From positions 31,751-95,750 of the forward strand of contig PGZV01000022.1 in assembly GCA_002841495.1 (NCBI GenBank): a DNA stretch of 64,000 nucleotides, read 5' to 3'. The stretch is from Firmicutes bacterium HGW-Firmicutes-2 (GTDB lineage: Bacteria > Bacillota > Clostridia > Lachnospirales > Vallitaleaceae). Of this stretch, positions 27,742 to 37,826 are shown one piece after another. The notes below the pieces were generated by a model. That model was not told the origin of the DNA, made no database searches, and saw nothing but the letters and a program-made list of their open reading frames with translations. The translations under genes were made by a program, and so were the position numbers. Numbering within the stretch: the stretch's first letter is position 1; the number at the start of each line of letters is the position of its first letter.

Positions 27742-28377
27742 TTATACCCCCAATACTTCTTTTTTATAATGATCGGTTAAAGTTTTCAAAATAATGGTAA
27801 ATGAAGTCGCTCCGGGATCTTGATGACCAATACTACGATCACCTAAGTAACTTGCTCTTCCTTTTGTAGCTCGAATGGTCTTGGTATACTCTATACCCGC
27901 TTCTGCCGCTTCAACAGCGCGTTCAAGGCCCGCTTCAATCGTAGCCCCTTCTTCCATGGCTTTTTTAAATGCCTCCATAGCCGGCTCAATGGCATCGATC
28001 ATAGTTTTTTCACCAAGCGTTGCCTTACCTCTTGCTTTTATGCCCTCAAGTGCTGCCAACCACATCTTGATGATGGTTTCACCATCCAAAGTTGTTTTAC
28101 CTACAGCTTCACCTCCAGCTTTCATAAAAGCTGTACCATATAGAGGACCTGAAGCACCTCCAACTGTTGAGATGAGTGTCATACCTACTTTTTTCAGTGT
28201 CGCACCTACATCTGTATCTTCCTCACTCACTTTCAACACGACAGCATTAAAACCTCGGGTCATATTAATACCATGGTCTGCATCACCTATTACTCCATCT
28301 AGATCTGTCAAAAAAACCTTATTGCTTGTTATTGAATCATTGATTGCACTTATAAAACTGCTTACTGTTGCTGCCAT
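27742..28377 (-). CDS. dhaL: DhaL, nucleotide-binding subunit of dihydroxyacetone kinase
   Basis: DhaL carries a permanently bound ADP that DhaM phosphorylates. The 211-residue protein shows the metal and nucleotide site GDADHGINM, SGPLYGTAFM, and GATSFTIIL near the C-terminus. The ATG at 28377 is preceded by GGAGGAATTT; an upstream in-frame ATG at 28392 overlaps that site. It is the first gene of the operon, with about a 95-base leader after the sigma-54 promoter at 28483-28498. Confidence 0.95.
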   Translation of the reverse strand: MAATVSSFISAINDSITSNKVFLTDLDGVIGDADHGINMTRGFNAVVLKVSEEDTDVGATLKKVGMTLISTVGGASGPLYGTAFMKAGGEAVGKTTLDGETIIKMWLAALEGIKARGKATLGEKTMIDAIEPAMEAFKKAMEEGATIEAGLERAVEAAEAGIEYTKTIRATKGRASYLGDRSIGHQDPGATSFTIILKTLTDHYKKEVLGV

Positions 28378-28482
28378 AATAAATTCCTCCATTTTTTCCT
28401 TCTTAGCTGTTTTTAGTTTTCAAGGAAAGTCATACTCTAGTTTTAAGCCTTAAACCATCTATAACAACTCTAATTAACTAGT

Positions 28483-28498
28483 AGCAAAAACTGTGCCA
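28483..28498 (-). promoter_or_regulatory. Sigma-54 promoter of the dha operon
   Basis: The minus strand reads TGGCAC-AGTTT-TTGCT, a full match to the -24/-12 consensus with the correct spacing. It lies between the activator's stop codon and dhaL. The bases around it agree with the second site at 25333. Confidence 0.85.
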
Positions 28499-28500
28499 AC

Positions 28501-30558
28501 TTAATCGGATACCTCATCAAAACCTATATCATACTTCCTTGCTTTTGCTGCTACAGTATTATGTGTCAGCCCCAGTGCTTTACCGGCTTTATTATAACTA
28601 CCATGTTTTTTTAGGGCTTTTTTTATAATTATTTTTTCATATTCTTCAAATGTAAGCTCATGATCTAAGTCCATAATCAAGGATTCTACTGGCTTTTTCA
28701 AGTTTTCTTGATGATTCCCTACAACGTAGGATGGAATATTACCCAGTCTAATAACATCACCTTCTAGAAGTATGATGGTCCTTTCCATAATATTTTCAAG
28801 TTCCCGTACATTACCCGGCCAATCATATTGAATCAAGGCACGCATCGCCTCTTTTTCAATTGTTATTGTATCTCTTTCCAAATCTTTACATATTTTCTCT
28901 GCAAAATATTCAACAAGAACCGGTATATCCTCTTTTCGTTCTCTAAGAGGCGGTAGCCATATTGGAATCACATTCAGCCTATAATACAAATCTTCTCTAA
29001 AATCACCTGTTTTAAGGAGCTCTTCTAGATTTTGATTGGTTGCTGCGACAATACGAACATCTACTTTTATGGTTTTTTCTCCACCCACTCTTTGGAATTC
29101 TTTGTTTTGAACCACTCTAAGCAGCTTCACCTGCATGCTTTTATCTAACTCACCGATTTCATCTAGAAAAATCGTACCTTTGTGTGCTAACTCAAAGCGT
29201 CCCAGTTTGGTCTTTACAGCACTTGTAAAAGCACCTTTTTCATGTCCAAATAACTCACTCTCAAGGAGTGTGGGTGGTATAGCACCACAATTAACCCTAA
29301 TAAAAGGTTCTTTGTCTCTAGCACTTGAATAATGAATGGCTTCAGCAATTAGTTCCTTACCGGTACCACTCTCACCTCTAATTAAAACTGTGTAGTTACT
29401 AAGGGAAGCCTTAGCTGCAATGGCCATCGAGTCATATATTTTACCACTGACACCAATAATACGGTCAAAGGCAGGACCAAGTCTTTTGGTTCTAATCAGT
29501 TCTTCTTGAAGGTAATCTGCCTTTGCTGAAATCTGATTCAGTTTTTCCATCATATCTTGTAATTCTGTAATATCTTTGATGGTGGATATACCACCACGTA
29601 TCTGTCCATCTACAATGAGTGGGTTGATGTTCGCTACAATGGTAACACCGTTTTCTTTTTCACTAATCCCACCCAGTATCGGTTGGCCCGTCTTTAGAAC
29701 CTTAACCCGATCACCCTCCGGTGATAAATCATGAATATTTTTTCCCATGAGTTCCTTAATATTTTTTCCCACAATTTGGCAATAGGCCACATTCACATAA
29801 GTAATTTTGCCTTTGTGATCAAAAACACAGATACCATCTTGCACGGACTCTAAGATCAGTTGATACTTTTCTTTTAACTCTTTGATTTCCTTTAGTTGCC
29901 ACGAAATTTTAACCAGCTTTGAAATGTCTTCAAAAACACTGACAGCGCCCCTTGTTTCATTTTCAACAATCAAAGGCGTGGTATTGGTTACAATGGTATA
30001 CTTCCCTCTATTTTGTGTATAGCCGATTTTTGATTTCTTGGTTCTAGCCACTTCCGGCAATTCTGATTCCGGCATCACTTCTTTTATATTCTTACCTATA
30101 ATCTGATCGGAGGTTATACCAAAAAGTCGTTCTGCTTCAGCATTGAAAAGTGTTACGATATCGTTCTCATCTATGACCAACAAGCCGTTTCCAATATTAT
30201 TAAATATATTCTCTGCCGTCAGAATATTATCCTGCAAAATATTGTCAATGCTGTTCATGGAAGTCTGATCATAATCAAAATCACTTTCCAAATACAGCCC
30301 CATTCTTTCAGATGCCTCTTTTGTATCCTTACCGATTGTTAAGATCTCTATTTCTTCTCCTGCTTTGATTTTCATGGAGATTAACAGCAAAATACTGGTT
30401 AAAGGCACTTCTTTAAAGGCGCCTTTTTGCACCTTATAAATAACTTCATATTCCTTTTGTAATTCTACGGCCTTTTGAACAATCATTGCAGCTACTCTTG
30501 CATGCAAACCCTTTTTATGCTTAATCATGACTTTTCTCGTAATGCTGTTTGAACTCAT
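28501..30558 (-). CDS. Sigma-54-dependent activator with N-terminal HPr domain and two PAS domains
   Basis: This 685-residue protein is an enhancer-binding activator for sigma-54 RNA polymerase. Domains in order: an HPr-like domain (about 1-90) with His19 in KGLHARVAA and Ser55 in LTSILLLIS; PAS at about 115-215 and 230-335; AAA+ at about 370-600 with Walker A GESGTGKELIAEAIH and Walker B GTIFLDEIGELD; a Fis-type HTH at the end. The sigma-54 contact loop reads GAFTSA, not GAFTGA. Placed between rpoN and the dha genes, it is probably their regulator. The HPr domain would let phosphorelay state control it; this is inference. Confidence 0.93.
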   Translation of the reverse strand: MSSNSITRKVMIKHKKGLHARVAAMIVQKAVELQKEYEVIYKVQKGAFKEVPLTSILLLISMKIKAGEEIEILTIGKDTKEASERMGLYLESDFDYDQTSMNSIDNILQDNILTAENIFNNIGNGLLVIDENDIVTLFNAEAERLFGITSDQIIGKNIKEVMPESELPEVARTKKSKIGYTQNRGKYTIVTNTTPLIVENETRGAVSVFEDISKLVKISWQLKEIKELKEKYQLILESVQDGICVFDHKGKITYVNVAYCQIVGKNIKELMGKNIHDLSPEGDRVKVLKTGQPILGGISEKENGVTIVANINPLIVDGQIRGGISTIKDITELQDMMEKLNQISAKADYLQEELIRTKRLGPAFDRIIGVSGKIYDSMAIAAKASLSNYTVLIRGESGTGKELIAEAIHYSSARDKEPFIRVNCGAIPPTLLESELFGHEKGAFTSAVKTKLGRFELAHKGTIFLDEIGELDKSMQVKLLRVVQNKEFQRVGGEKTIKVDVRIVAATNQNLEELLKTGDFREDLYYRLNVIPIWLPPLRERKEDIPVLVEYFAEKICKDLERDTITIEKEAMRALIQYDWPGNVRELENIMERTIILLEGDVIRLGNIPSYVVGNHQENLKKPVESLIMDLDHELTFEEYEKIIIKKALKKHGSYNKAGKALGLTHNTVAAKARKYDIGFDEVSD

Positions 30559-30603
30559 TTTTTTACCCCTTATCTATTACAATCTTGTATGCTTCATAGT
30601 TGT

Positions 30604-30619
30604 AGCAATTATCATGCCC
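30604..30619 (-). promoter_or_regulatory. Possible weak sigma-54 promoter upstream of the activator
   Basis: The minus strand reads GGGCAT-GATAA-TTGCT, which differs from TGGCAC-N5-TTGCT in the first and sixth bases. It stands about 46 bp upstream of the activator ATG. The match is partial, so autoregulation is only suggested. Confidence 0.35.
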
Positions 30620-30705
30620 GACTTATAACATCACTATCCCCCTAATGCCAATCGTAGTTGTCAATTTTTTACAAGGGCGATTAAGTTTGGTAATTATTAC
30701 CCATT

Positions 30706-32055
30706 TCATGCATAATGCTTTCTAATTTTTCCGGATGGTATGTCTAACTGTTCTCTATATTTTGCTACTGTTCTTCTGGATATACGGATTTCCTCTTTCT
30801 CTAATAATGTACATATCTTCGAATCACTATATGGGTTATATTTATCTTCACGCTCCACAATACGTTGTATGGCAAATTTTGCCATAGCTGATGAAGCATC
30901 TTCCCCTATCTCTTGTTTAATACCTTTGCTTGAAAAAAAATATTTCAACTCGAATAAGCCCCATTGACATAATAAGTATTTTCCGTTAACCGTTCGGCTG
31001 ATGGTTGATTCGTGAAGGTTCAAAGCATCTGCCACTTCCCTCTGGTTCATAGGAATGAGATAAGCTCTACCTTTATCAAAAAAAGTCAACTGCTGGAAGA
31101 ATATGGTCTTTGCCACTTTTTCCAAGGTTTCCATTCTTTGATCAATACAATGAATCAACCAATTGGCACTGTTAATCTTATTCTGTATATAAGGATAGGC
31201 ATCGCCTAATTTTTTATCCCCTTCTTTGAGTAGGTCCAGATAGTATGGATTAACCTTTATTATTGGTATCTTGTCCTTGCATATATCAATTACATAATTT
31301 TCATCTTGCTTCGATATAATAACATCGGGACGGATATAATGGGTTACATCTGTTTGAAACCCACTTGCCGGCTTAGGGTTGAGTTTGCGTATATCTTCGA
31401 TTAACGACTGCACTTCACTTATGGGTATGCCCATACTTTTAGAAATCTTAGGTAGTGCATTATCACCTACCGCCTCTAGATGATGATCAATTAATGCCCT
31501 CAACTCTTTATTAACTGGTTGATCATCTAACTGTAATTTCAAGCATTCCTTCAAGTCTCGGGCACATATCCCCGGTGGGTCGAATTTTTGGATTTTTTGG
31601 CGTACCAAATCTACGTGCTCCACTTCTACATGAAGCATACTCGCAACATCCTTGTTATCAATATTTAGATAACCCTTTTCATCTAGACTTTCTATCAGAA
31701 ACTCGCCGATTTCTGTCATGACCTTGGGTAAATCTAATATATGTAACTGTAACTTCAGATGGCTCACTAAGTCTGTTTTATATGAGCTCATATCCGGTAT
31801 ACCATTGGTATGAATGTCATCGTCCTCCTTATAATCACGGTTATAGCTTAAATGATCACCATCACTGTCATCATTTCTTATTTTTATCTTAATTTCCCTT
31901 GGCTCTATATATTCTAAGATTGGGTTCGATAGCATTTCTTCTTGTATAAAATCAACCAATTCCTCGTAGCTAAGCTTTAGAATCTTCAATGAATATTCTA
32001 ACTGAGGGGTCATTATGATTTTTTGAGTCATTTCCATATTCATTTCCATATTCAT
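30706..32055 (-). CDS. rpoN: RNA polymerase sigma-54 factor
   Basis: RpoN directs RNA polymerase to -24/-12 promoters and needs an AAA+ activator. The 449-residue protein has region I (TQKIIMTPQLEYSLKILKLS), the core-binding region, the HTH (NLHESTISRTVNGKYL) and a C-terminal RpoN box, ISRRTVAKYREQL. The N-terminus starts MNMEMNMEM, coded by two tandem copies of a 12-bp unit, so the exact initiation codon is uncertain by up to eight residues. Its position beside a sigma-54 activator and a sigma-54-controlled operon suggests a coherent module. Confidence 0.95.
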   Translation of the reverse strand: MNMEMNMEMTQKIIMTPQLEYSLKILKLSYEELVDFIQEEMLSNPILEYIEPREIKIKIRNDDSDGDHLSYNRDYKEDDDIHTNGIPDMSSYKTDLVSHLKLQLHILDLPKVMTEIGEFLIESLDEKGYLNIDNKDVASMLHVEVEHVDLVRQKIQKFDPPGICARDLKECLKLQLDDQPVNKELRALIDHHLEAVGDNALPKISKSMGIPISEVQSLIEDIRKLNPKPASGFQTDVTHYIRPDVIISKQDENYVIDICKDKIPIIKVNPYYLDLLKEGDKKLGDAYPYIQNKINSANWLIHCIDQRMETLEKVAKTIFFQQLTFFDKGRAYLIPMNQREVADALNLHESTISRTVNGKYLLCQWGLFELKYFFSSKGIKQEIGEDASSAMAKFAIQRIVEREDKYNPYSDSKICTLLEKEEIRISRRTVAKYREQLDIPSGKIRKHYA

Positions 32056-32111
32056 ATGCCTAACCGCTCCTATATGGTTTTGTATGGGTCCTTATCTTTA
32101 TTCTAACACAA

Positions 32112-32157
32112 GAAAAAACAAAAAAGAAAGTGCTTTCAAATTACAAAAGCACTTTCT
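32112..32157 (-). terminator. Terminator after the polysaccharide deacetylase gene
   Basis: AGAAAGTGCTTT (32125-32136) pairs perfectly with AAAGCACTTTCT (32146-32157), followed on the minus strand by a U-rich run. It lies 17 bp after the stop codon at 32174 and upstream of rpoN. Confidence 0.8.
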
Positions 32158-32173
32158 CATACTTATTCATTTC

Positions 32174-33286
32174 TTACTCATATACAATCAGTTCCATATC
32201 TATCACCTTGTCAATATTTACCAAGTCTGCTTTTTCTTTGGGCACTACTATGGTATTGGGGTTGCCATCCGATATATAACGCTGATCTGGATGTTTTTCA
32301 TAATAGTCAAGGAACCACCATAAATCTTGTAGATCCCCTTCTGAACCTCTTACTCTGGGAGCATTATAAGGATCAAACTTTATGTGACTTGGTGCTACCA
32401 TTTTACTACTAGGACCTTCTCTAAAACCAATCTTATATCCAAATTCAACACCCTCATATTCACCCAAAGATAGATGTTCGACTAATGATGCTTCGGGGCG
32501 TTTGCCGTACGGGTAGGTTATGGCCATCATATTATATTCCGGCATTATTTCTTTGAGAAAATAATCGACCTGCCCGATTTCTTTTATAAGTGCCTCTTTT
32601 GATAACTTACTTAGATCTGCATGGGTTGCTGAGTGATTTCCAATCTCATAGCCATTTTCCACCAACCATTCCAAACGTTGTGAAGCCGTTCCATCACCTT
32701 GGAAGTTTTGCTTGGTCGCATGTATAAATAATGTAGCGGCTTTTCCAAAGTCATTGTGGTCTTTTACAAACGCTTCAAGGATACCAATAGCGGATTCAGG
32801 ATCCGCTTCATTTTCAACAAGAGCAAAAGTAGAGGACAAGCCATCATCAAAAGTTAATACAATGGGTGTTTTACCAGGAGGTACATCTAATTTTTGACTT
32901 AGATAATCTTTCATTGAAATCAAATAATAGTTATTGTCATAAAAAAATTGTAAATCACGAATAAAATCTTCTTTGCTCCTGTGATACGGCGGATTATCTT
33001 TAATGCCATGATACATGACAACCATGATATCACCAATCTCATTTACACCTAAAGTTTTATAATCTATGGTTACTTGAGGAACTACTTCTTCCTGATCTTC
33101 TTGCTCTTTTGATTCATCACTTATATCCGCTACCACAGTTGAACTTTCATCCTGGTAATCTATAGTTTGGCTTTGCTCATCCGCATCACCCACTTGACGT
33201 TCTTCTATGTTAATGCCCATTGTGCATGAAGAAAAAACCATCATAGTCCCTAGTGCAACTAATAGTTTCGTATGAATCGCTTTCAT
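32174..33286 (-). CDS. Lipoprotein polysaccharide deacetylase (NodB domain)
   Basis: This 370-residue protein starts with a lipoprotein signal (MKAIHTKLLVALGTMMVFSS followed by C), so it is probably anchored to the outer face of the membrane. After an acidic linker (about 40-75) comes a NodB domain: MYHGIK, VLTFDDGLSS with the catalytic and metal aspartates, NHSATHADLSK with the two metal histidines, and TYPYGKRP. It would remove acetyl groups from a cell-wall or capsular glycan, substrate unknown. The downstream partner in the transcript is none; the upstream gene is a 90-residue protein 10 bp away. Confidence 0.9.
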   Translation of the reverse strand: MKAIHTKLLVALGTMMVFSSCTMGINIEERQVGDADEQSQTIDYQDESSTVVADISDESKEQEDQEEVVPQVTIDYKTLGVNEIGDIMVVMYHGIKDNPPYHRSKEDFIRDLQFFYDNNYYLISMKDYLSQKLDVPPGKTPIVLTFDDGLSSTFALVENEADPESAIGILEAFVKDHNDFGKAATLFIHATKQNFQGDGTASQRLEWLVENGYEIGNHSATHADLSKLSKEALIKEIGQVDYFLKEIMPEYNMMAITYPYGKRPEASLVEHLSLGEYEGVEFGYKIGFREGPSSKMVAPSHIKFDPYNAPRVRGSEGDLQDLWWFLDYYEKHPDQRYISDGNPNTIVVPKEKADLVNIDKVIDMELIVYE

Positions 33287-33296
33287 GTCAATCTCC

Positions 33297-33569
33297 TTAA
33301 AATGTCCAATCCGTGAAATAATTTTCCAAATCCTCGTTCACAATAGCTGCTAAATAGCGGTCCACCATCATAAATAAATCTGTTTCATCCTTTAATGTCA
33401 CATCCACATTTGAGCCTTTGTATATTAATTGGCTACTTGGTCGTTTTGCTTCAATAAAAGCATCAAAATTCTCAAACCATTTCTCAATCAATGCTTCCGT
33501 TATTTCCTCATAACCGAGCATCTCTGTTTTTATTTCATCTCTAAATTCAATTAAATTCATTTTTAACAT
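33297..33569 (-). CDS. Uncharacterised 90-residue acidic protein
   Basis: This small protein (MLKMNLIEFRDEIKTEM at the start) is rich in Glu, Asp and aromatic residues, with no signal peptide, membrane segment or metal motif. I do not recognise the family. The ATG at 33569 follows GAGGACCAAA, which makes it a better start than the internal ATG three codons later. Its stop lies 10 bp before the deacetylase start, so the two are likely cotranscribed, but the deacetylase has an export signal and this protein does not. Confidence 0.65.
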   Translation of the reverse strand: MLKMNLIEFRDEIKTEMLGYEEITEALIEKWFENFDAFIEAKRPSSQLIYKGSNVDVTLKDETDLFMMVDRYLAAIVNEDLENYFTDWTF

Positions 33570-33607
33570 TTTGGTCCTCTTTCTTTCTACTCATAATGCA
33601 TTGCTAT

Positions 33608-34498
33608 TTACATGATTACATTCAATCGTTTGTGCAAAACCTCAATATCCAAAGGAAAATGGGGTCCCGCTTCACCGTCTATATCCGATTCTTCAAAGCC
33701 TTCAACACCTTCTAAACACTTAATTGATATATGTTTGCTTTGAAAGCTTACAATGTTCTTGTCTTTTAAATGCTCACCAATTAAAATTTTACCAAAAAGC
33801 CCTGGCATATCCGCTAACGGGCAAGCTTTAATGCCTACAAAGTCCATAAGGCCGTCGCTGATGTCAGCATTTTGTCCTAGTTTTGAAAAGCCACCAGCAC
33901 TGGAGCCATTGAGCACTAAAAACAAATAAAAATAATCATCAATCTCACCTTGGTCATGCTGTATCTTGAACCTAAGCTTTTTAAATCCCGGTAGCTGTTG
34001 AACGCCCTTAATATAATAAGCCAGTTTACCAATAGTATTTTTTAGTTCACCATCAATATTTTGAGATATATTGGTAAAGAGTCCGCCACAGCACACATTT
34101 ACAAAATAGCGATCGTTCACTTTGCCCACATCTACTTGAGATATCTGCATTTTTGAAAGCATCTCAATGGATTTAGGTATATCAGTTGGCATACCTAGAT
34201 GTTTCGCAAAATCATTTGCCGTACCTGCCGGTATTACGCCTAGAGGAATATCAATCTTTTGTTGCATCATAACATTGACCACACTATTGACTGTACCGTC
34301 TCCTCCGGCAATAATCAGGGCAACACAGTCCTTTAACATGTTTTTCTTGAGTATTTTATCGAAATTATCTTCTATGGATGTCCGATGTACTCGTACTTCA
34401 ATGCCTTTTTCTTGAAATTTGGCTAAAAATGTGTCTATATGAACAGAAAAAAGTTTTTGTCCTGAGTTAGGGTTGTATATGAGCTGTACGTATGACAT
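33608..34498 (-). CDS. YegS/DagK family lipid kinase
   Basis: This 296-residue protein belongs to the diacylglycerol kinase catalytic family. Seen are NPNSGQKL near residue 10, GGDGTVNSVVN near 60 and IPAGTANDFAKHLG, the nucleotide and metal motifs of the family. It would phosphorylate a lipid or diacylglycerol at the membrane. The start at 34498 (MSYVQLIYNP) has GGAGGTG at ideal distance; the longer frame to 34522 does not. Its gene lies 38 bp upstream of the 90-residue protein. Confidence 0.92.
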   Translation of the reverse strand: MSYVQLIYNPNSGQKLFSVHIDTFLAKFQEKGIEVRVHRTSIEDNFDKILKKNMLKDCVALIIAGGDGTVNSVVNVMMQQKIDIPLGVIPAGTANDFAKHLGMPTDIPKSIEMLSKMQISQVDVGKVNDRYFVNVCCGGLFTNISQNIDGELKNTIGKLAYYIKGVQQLPGFKKLRFKIQHDQGEIDDYFYLFLVLNGSSAGGFSKLGQNADISDGLMDFVGIKACPLADMPGLFGKILIGEHLKDKNIVSFQSKHISIKCLEGVEGFEESDIDGEAGPHFPLDIEVLHKRLNVIM

Positions 34499-34560
34499 AT
34501 CGCACCTCCCCTTATCCTTCAAATCATCGTTGAGAATTATTTTAGTTTATGAGTATAAAC

Positions 34561-35010
34561 CTATAATTCCGGCAAAACTGAATGTACGTCCTTGATTGTA
34601 GACAAAACAATGGTCGTCTTGGTTTTTAACAACCCTTCTACGTTTTTTATCTTTCCAATCAAAGTCTCTAAAGTAGCCGTGTCTTTTGTTACTATTTTTA
34701 GCGCATAGTCATAATCTCCTGCTAGATAATAGCAATCTAAGATATCTTTTTCATTATTAACAAACTCTTCAAATACTTCTGCATATTTGGGTCGTTCAAG
34801 AGCAACCATAATAATTGCAGTAAGAGACTTCCCAAGCATTGTTGAATTTAAGATGGTGGTATAGTTTTCTATCATACCCGACGCTTCTAGTTTCTTTAGC
34901 CGATCACCTACCGCTGATACGGATAGATTGATTTGATTGCTGATTTCTGAGGCTGTTATTCTTGCATTCTTATGTAAAATATGTAAAATTCGCTTATCTA
35001 TTATATCCAT
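34561..35010 (-). CDS. Lrp/AsnC family transcriptional regulator
   Basis: This 149-residue protein has an N-terminal winged HTH (IDKRILHILHKNARITASEISNQI) and a C-terminal RAM/ASNC ligand-binding domain of about 80 residues with DCYYLAGDYDYALKI. It would bind an amino acid or similar effector. I place the start at 35010 because a TATAAT -10 element lies at 35042-35047 and would put the longer start at 35043 outside the transcript. The target genes cannot be told from context. Confidence 0.9.
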   Translation of the reverse strand: MDIIDKRILHILHKNARITASEISNQINLSVSAVGDRLKKLEASGMIENYTTILNSTMLGKSLTAIIMVALERPKYAEVFEEFVNNEKDILDCYYLAGDYDYALKIVTKDTATLETLIGKIKNVEGLLKTKTTIVLSTIKDVHSVLPEL

Positions 35011-35219
35011 CTCCAACAACTCCCTGCTTATATTTCTTAACATTATAACACTCGAACTTATTTTATTAAAGAGTTTTGTAGATAAAGCTATATTAATTCT
35101 TGGTAAATAGCGAATTGAACAAATTATATTCTACATCCAGCCTAATAATAACACAATCTATGGCATCATTGGCTTAATATATCAGTTTATTTCATAGGAA
35201 AGGCGTCATGGCAATGAAT

Positions 35220-35258
35220 AAAATAATCCTACCAATATATAATTGGTAGGATTATTTT
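35220..35258 (-). terminator. Terminator of deoD
   Basis: A perfect 17-bp stem (35220-35236 with 35242-35258) with a 5-base loop overlaps the deoD stop codon by one base. Its ends are A/T runs on both sides, so it could work in both directions. Confidence 0.85.
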
Positions 35259-35980
35259 TATTCTGCTATCTCTAATGCAATTTCCATCATTTTCACAAAA
35301 GAATTTTGTCGTTCTTCTGATGTTGTAAGGTCCCCTTTTACTAAGGAATCACTCACCGTTAAAATACAGGATGCCTCTTTACCAAGGATACTTGCATTGG
35401 CAAACAAAGCAAAGGATTCCATTTCGACTGCCATGCAGCCATATTCATCTCTTATATTCTTGTAGACATTGAAATTTTCTCTATAGAAAACATCAGAGGA
35501 ATGAATCTTACCTCTTTTCATTGGAATATCCAATACTTTTGCTATATTCGCAAGCTTGTCATTAAGCTTAGGTGTTGCATAAGTTGTATCCGACGCATAG
35601 CCGCTTTGTGTTTTTGCATAACTGGACTCTGACCATGCTTCATCGACCAACAGAACATCATAAACATCTAAATCCTCTGTATATGCACCGCAAGAACCAA
35701 TTCTTATAATCCGCTTCACATCATAAAAGGCATAAAGCTCATAAGAATAGATGCCAATACTGGGCATACCCATGCCAGAACCCATAACAGAAATTTTTCT
35801 GCCTTTATAAGTACCTGTGTAACCTAGCATACCTCTTACACTGTTAAATTGTTCAACATTTTCTAAGAATTTTTCTGCAATGAACTTTGCTCTTAATGGA
35901 TCACCCGGCATCAAAACAGTATCTGCGATAACCCCTTTGTCTTTCACCTCAATATGTGGTGTTGGTATATTCATACTCAT
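35258..35980 (-). CDS. deoD: Purine nucleoside phosphorylase (DeoD type)
   Basis: DeoD splits purine nucleosides with phosphate to give the base and (deoxy)ribose-1-phosphate. The 240-residue hexameric-type protein contains ADTVLMPGDPLRAKFIA, GSGMGMPSIGIYSYEL, RIGSCGAYTEDLDVYDVL and the base-recognition CMAVEMESFALF with catalytic SDSL near the end. It has its own promoter at 36032-36060 and terminator, so it forms a single-gene unit although guaB is next upstream; both are purine salvage/synthesis genes. Confidence 0.97.
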   Translation of the reverse strand: MSMNIPTPHIEVKDKGVIADTVLMPGDPLRAKFIAEKFLENVEQFNSVRGMLGYTGTYKGRKISVMGSGMGMPSIGIYSYELYAFYDVKRIIRIGSCGAYTEDLDVYDVLLVDEAWSESSYAKTQSGYASDTTYATPKLNDKLANIAKVLDIPMKRGKIHSSDVFYRENFNVYKNIRDEYGCMAVEMESFALFANASILGKEASCILTVSDSLVKGDLTTSEERQNSFVKMMEIALEIAE

Positions 35981-36031
35981 TTTATCTGCTCCTTTTCCAT
36001 ACTATATAGTTTTGATACCTTAACCAATCTC

Positions 36032-36060
36032 AGTATAAACTTTTTGGTATGTAATTGCAA
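36032..36060 (-). promoter_or_regulatory. Sigma-A promoter of deoD
   Basis: On the minus strand TTGCAA (36055-36060), a 17-bp spacer and TATACT (36032-36037) form a good vegetative promoter about 50 bp upstream of the deoD start. Confidence 0.65.
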
Positions 36061-36105
36061 CAAACCATGAAAGTATTATGTATTGAAATTAAGCTTAAGT
36101 TCCAC

Positions 36106-36142
36106 AAAAATAGCAACCACAGTTTAACACCATGATTGCTAT
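36106..36142 (-). terminator. Terminator of guaB
   Basis: An 11-bp stem with two or three G-U pairs (36110-36120 with 36132-36142) follows the guaB stop at 36158, then a UUUU run on the minus strand. Confidence 0.65.
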
Positions 36143-36157
36143 CTTTAAATTTATATT

Positions 36158-37630
<1,473 letters not shown>

Positions 37631-37676
37631 TTAAGGCCTCTCTTTCATTATAAGCGCGTTGTTGAATCTATCAGGC

Positions 37677-37738
37677 CCATAGTCAGTATGCTATGGATGG
37701 TAGATACAATGAAGATTAGAGTGTCTTCACTCTAATCT
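37677..37738 (-). promoter_or_regulatory. Two hairpins upstream of guaB
   Basis: An 11-bp perfect stem (37713-37723 with 37728-37738, 4-base loop) and a 6-bp stem (CCATAG 37677-37682 with CTATGG 37691-37696) lie 50-110 bp upstream of the guaB ATG. The first may be the terminator of the preceding HD-GYP gene, though the following minus-strand bases are not U-rich. I do not recognise a riboswitch class. Confidence 0.4.
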
Positions 37739-37826
37739 GTTATGTATTGTTTTTATCAAATTATTGCACGATTGTTTATTGAATTTTCACATTGGTTATT
37801 AATTCGAGAGTTTAACAAATATCAGC

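Noticed and set aside
27875-28453. A 192-codon plus-strand ORF antisense to dhaL
   Set aside because: It lies wholly opposite the clearly conserved dhaL and has low-complexity, Ser/Ala-rich composition typical of a mirror frame.
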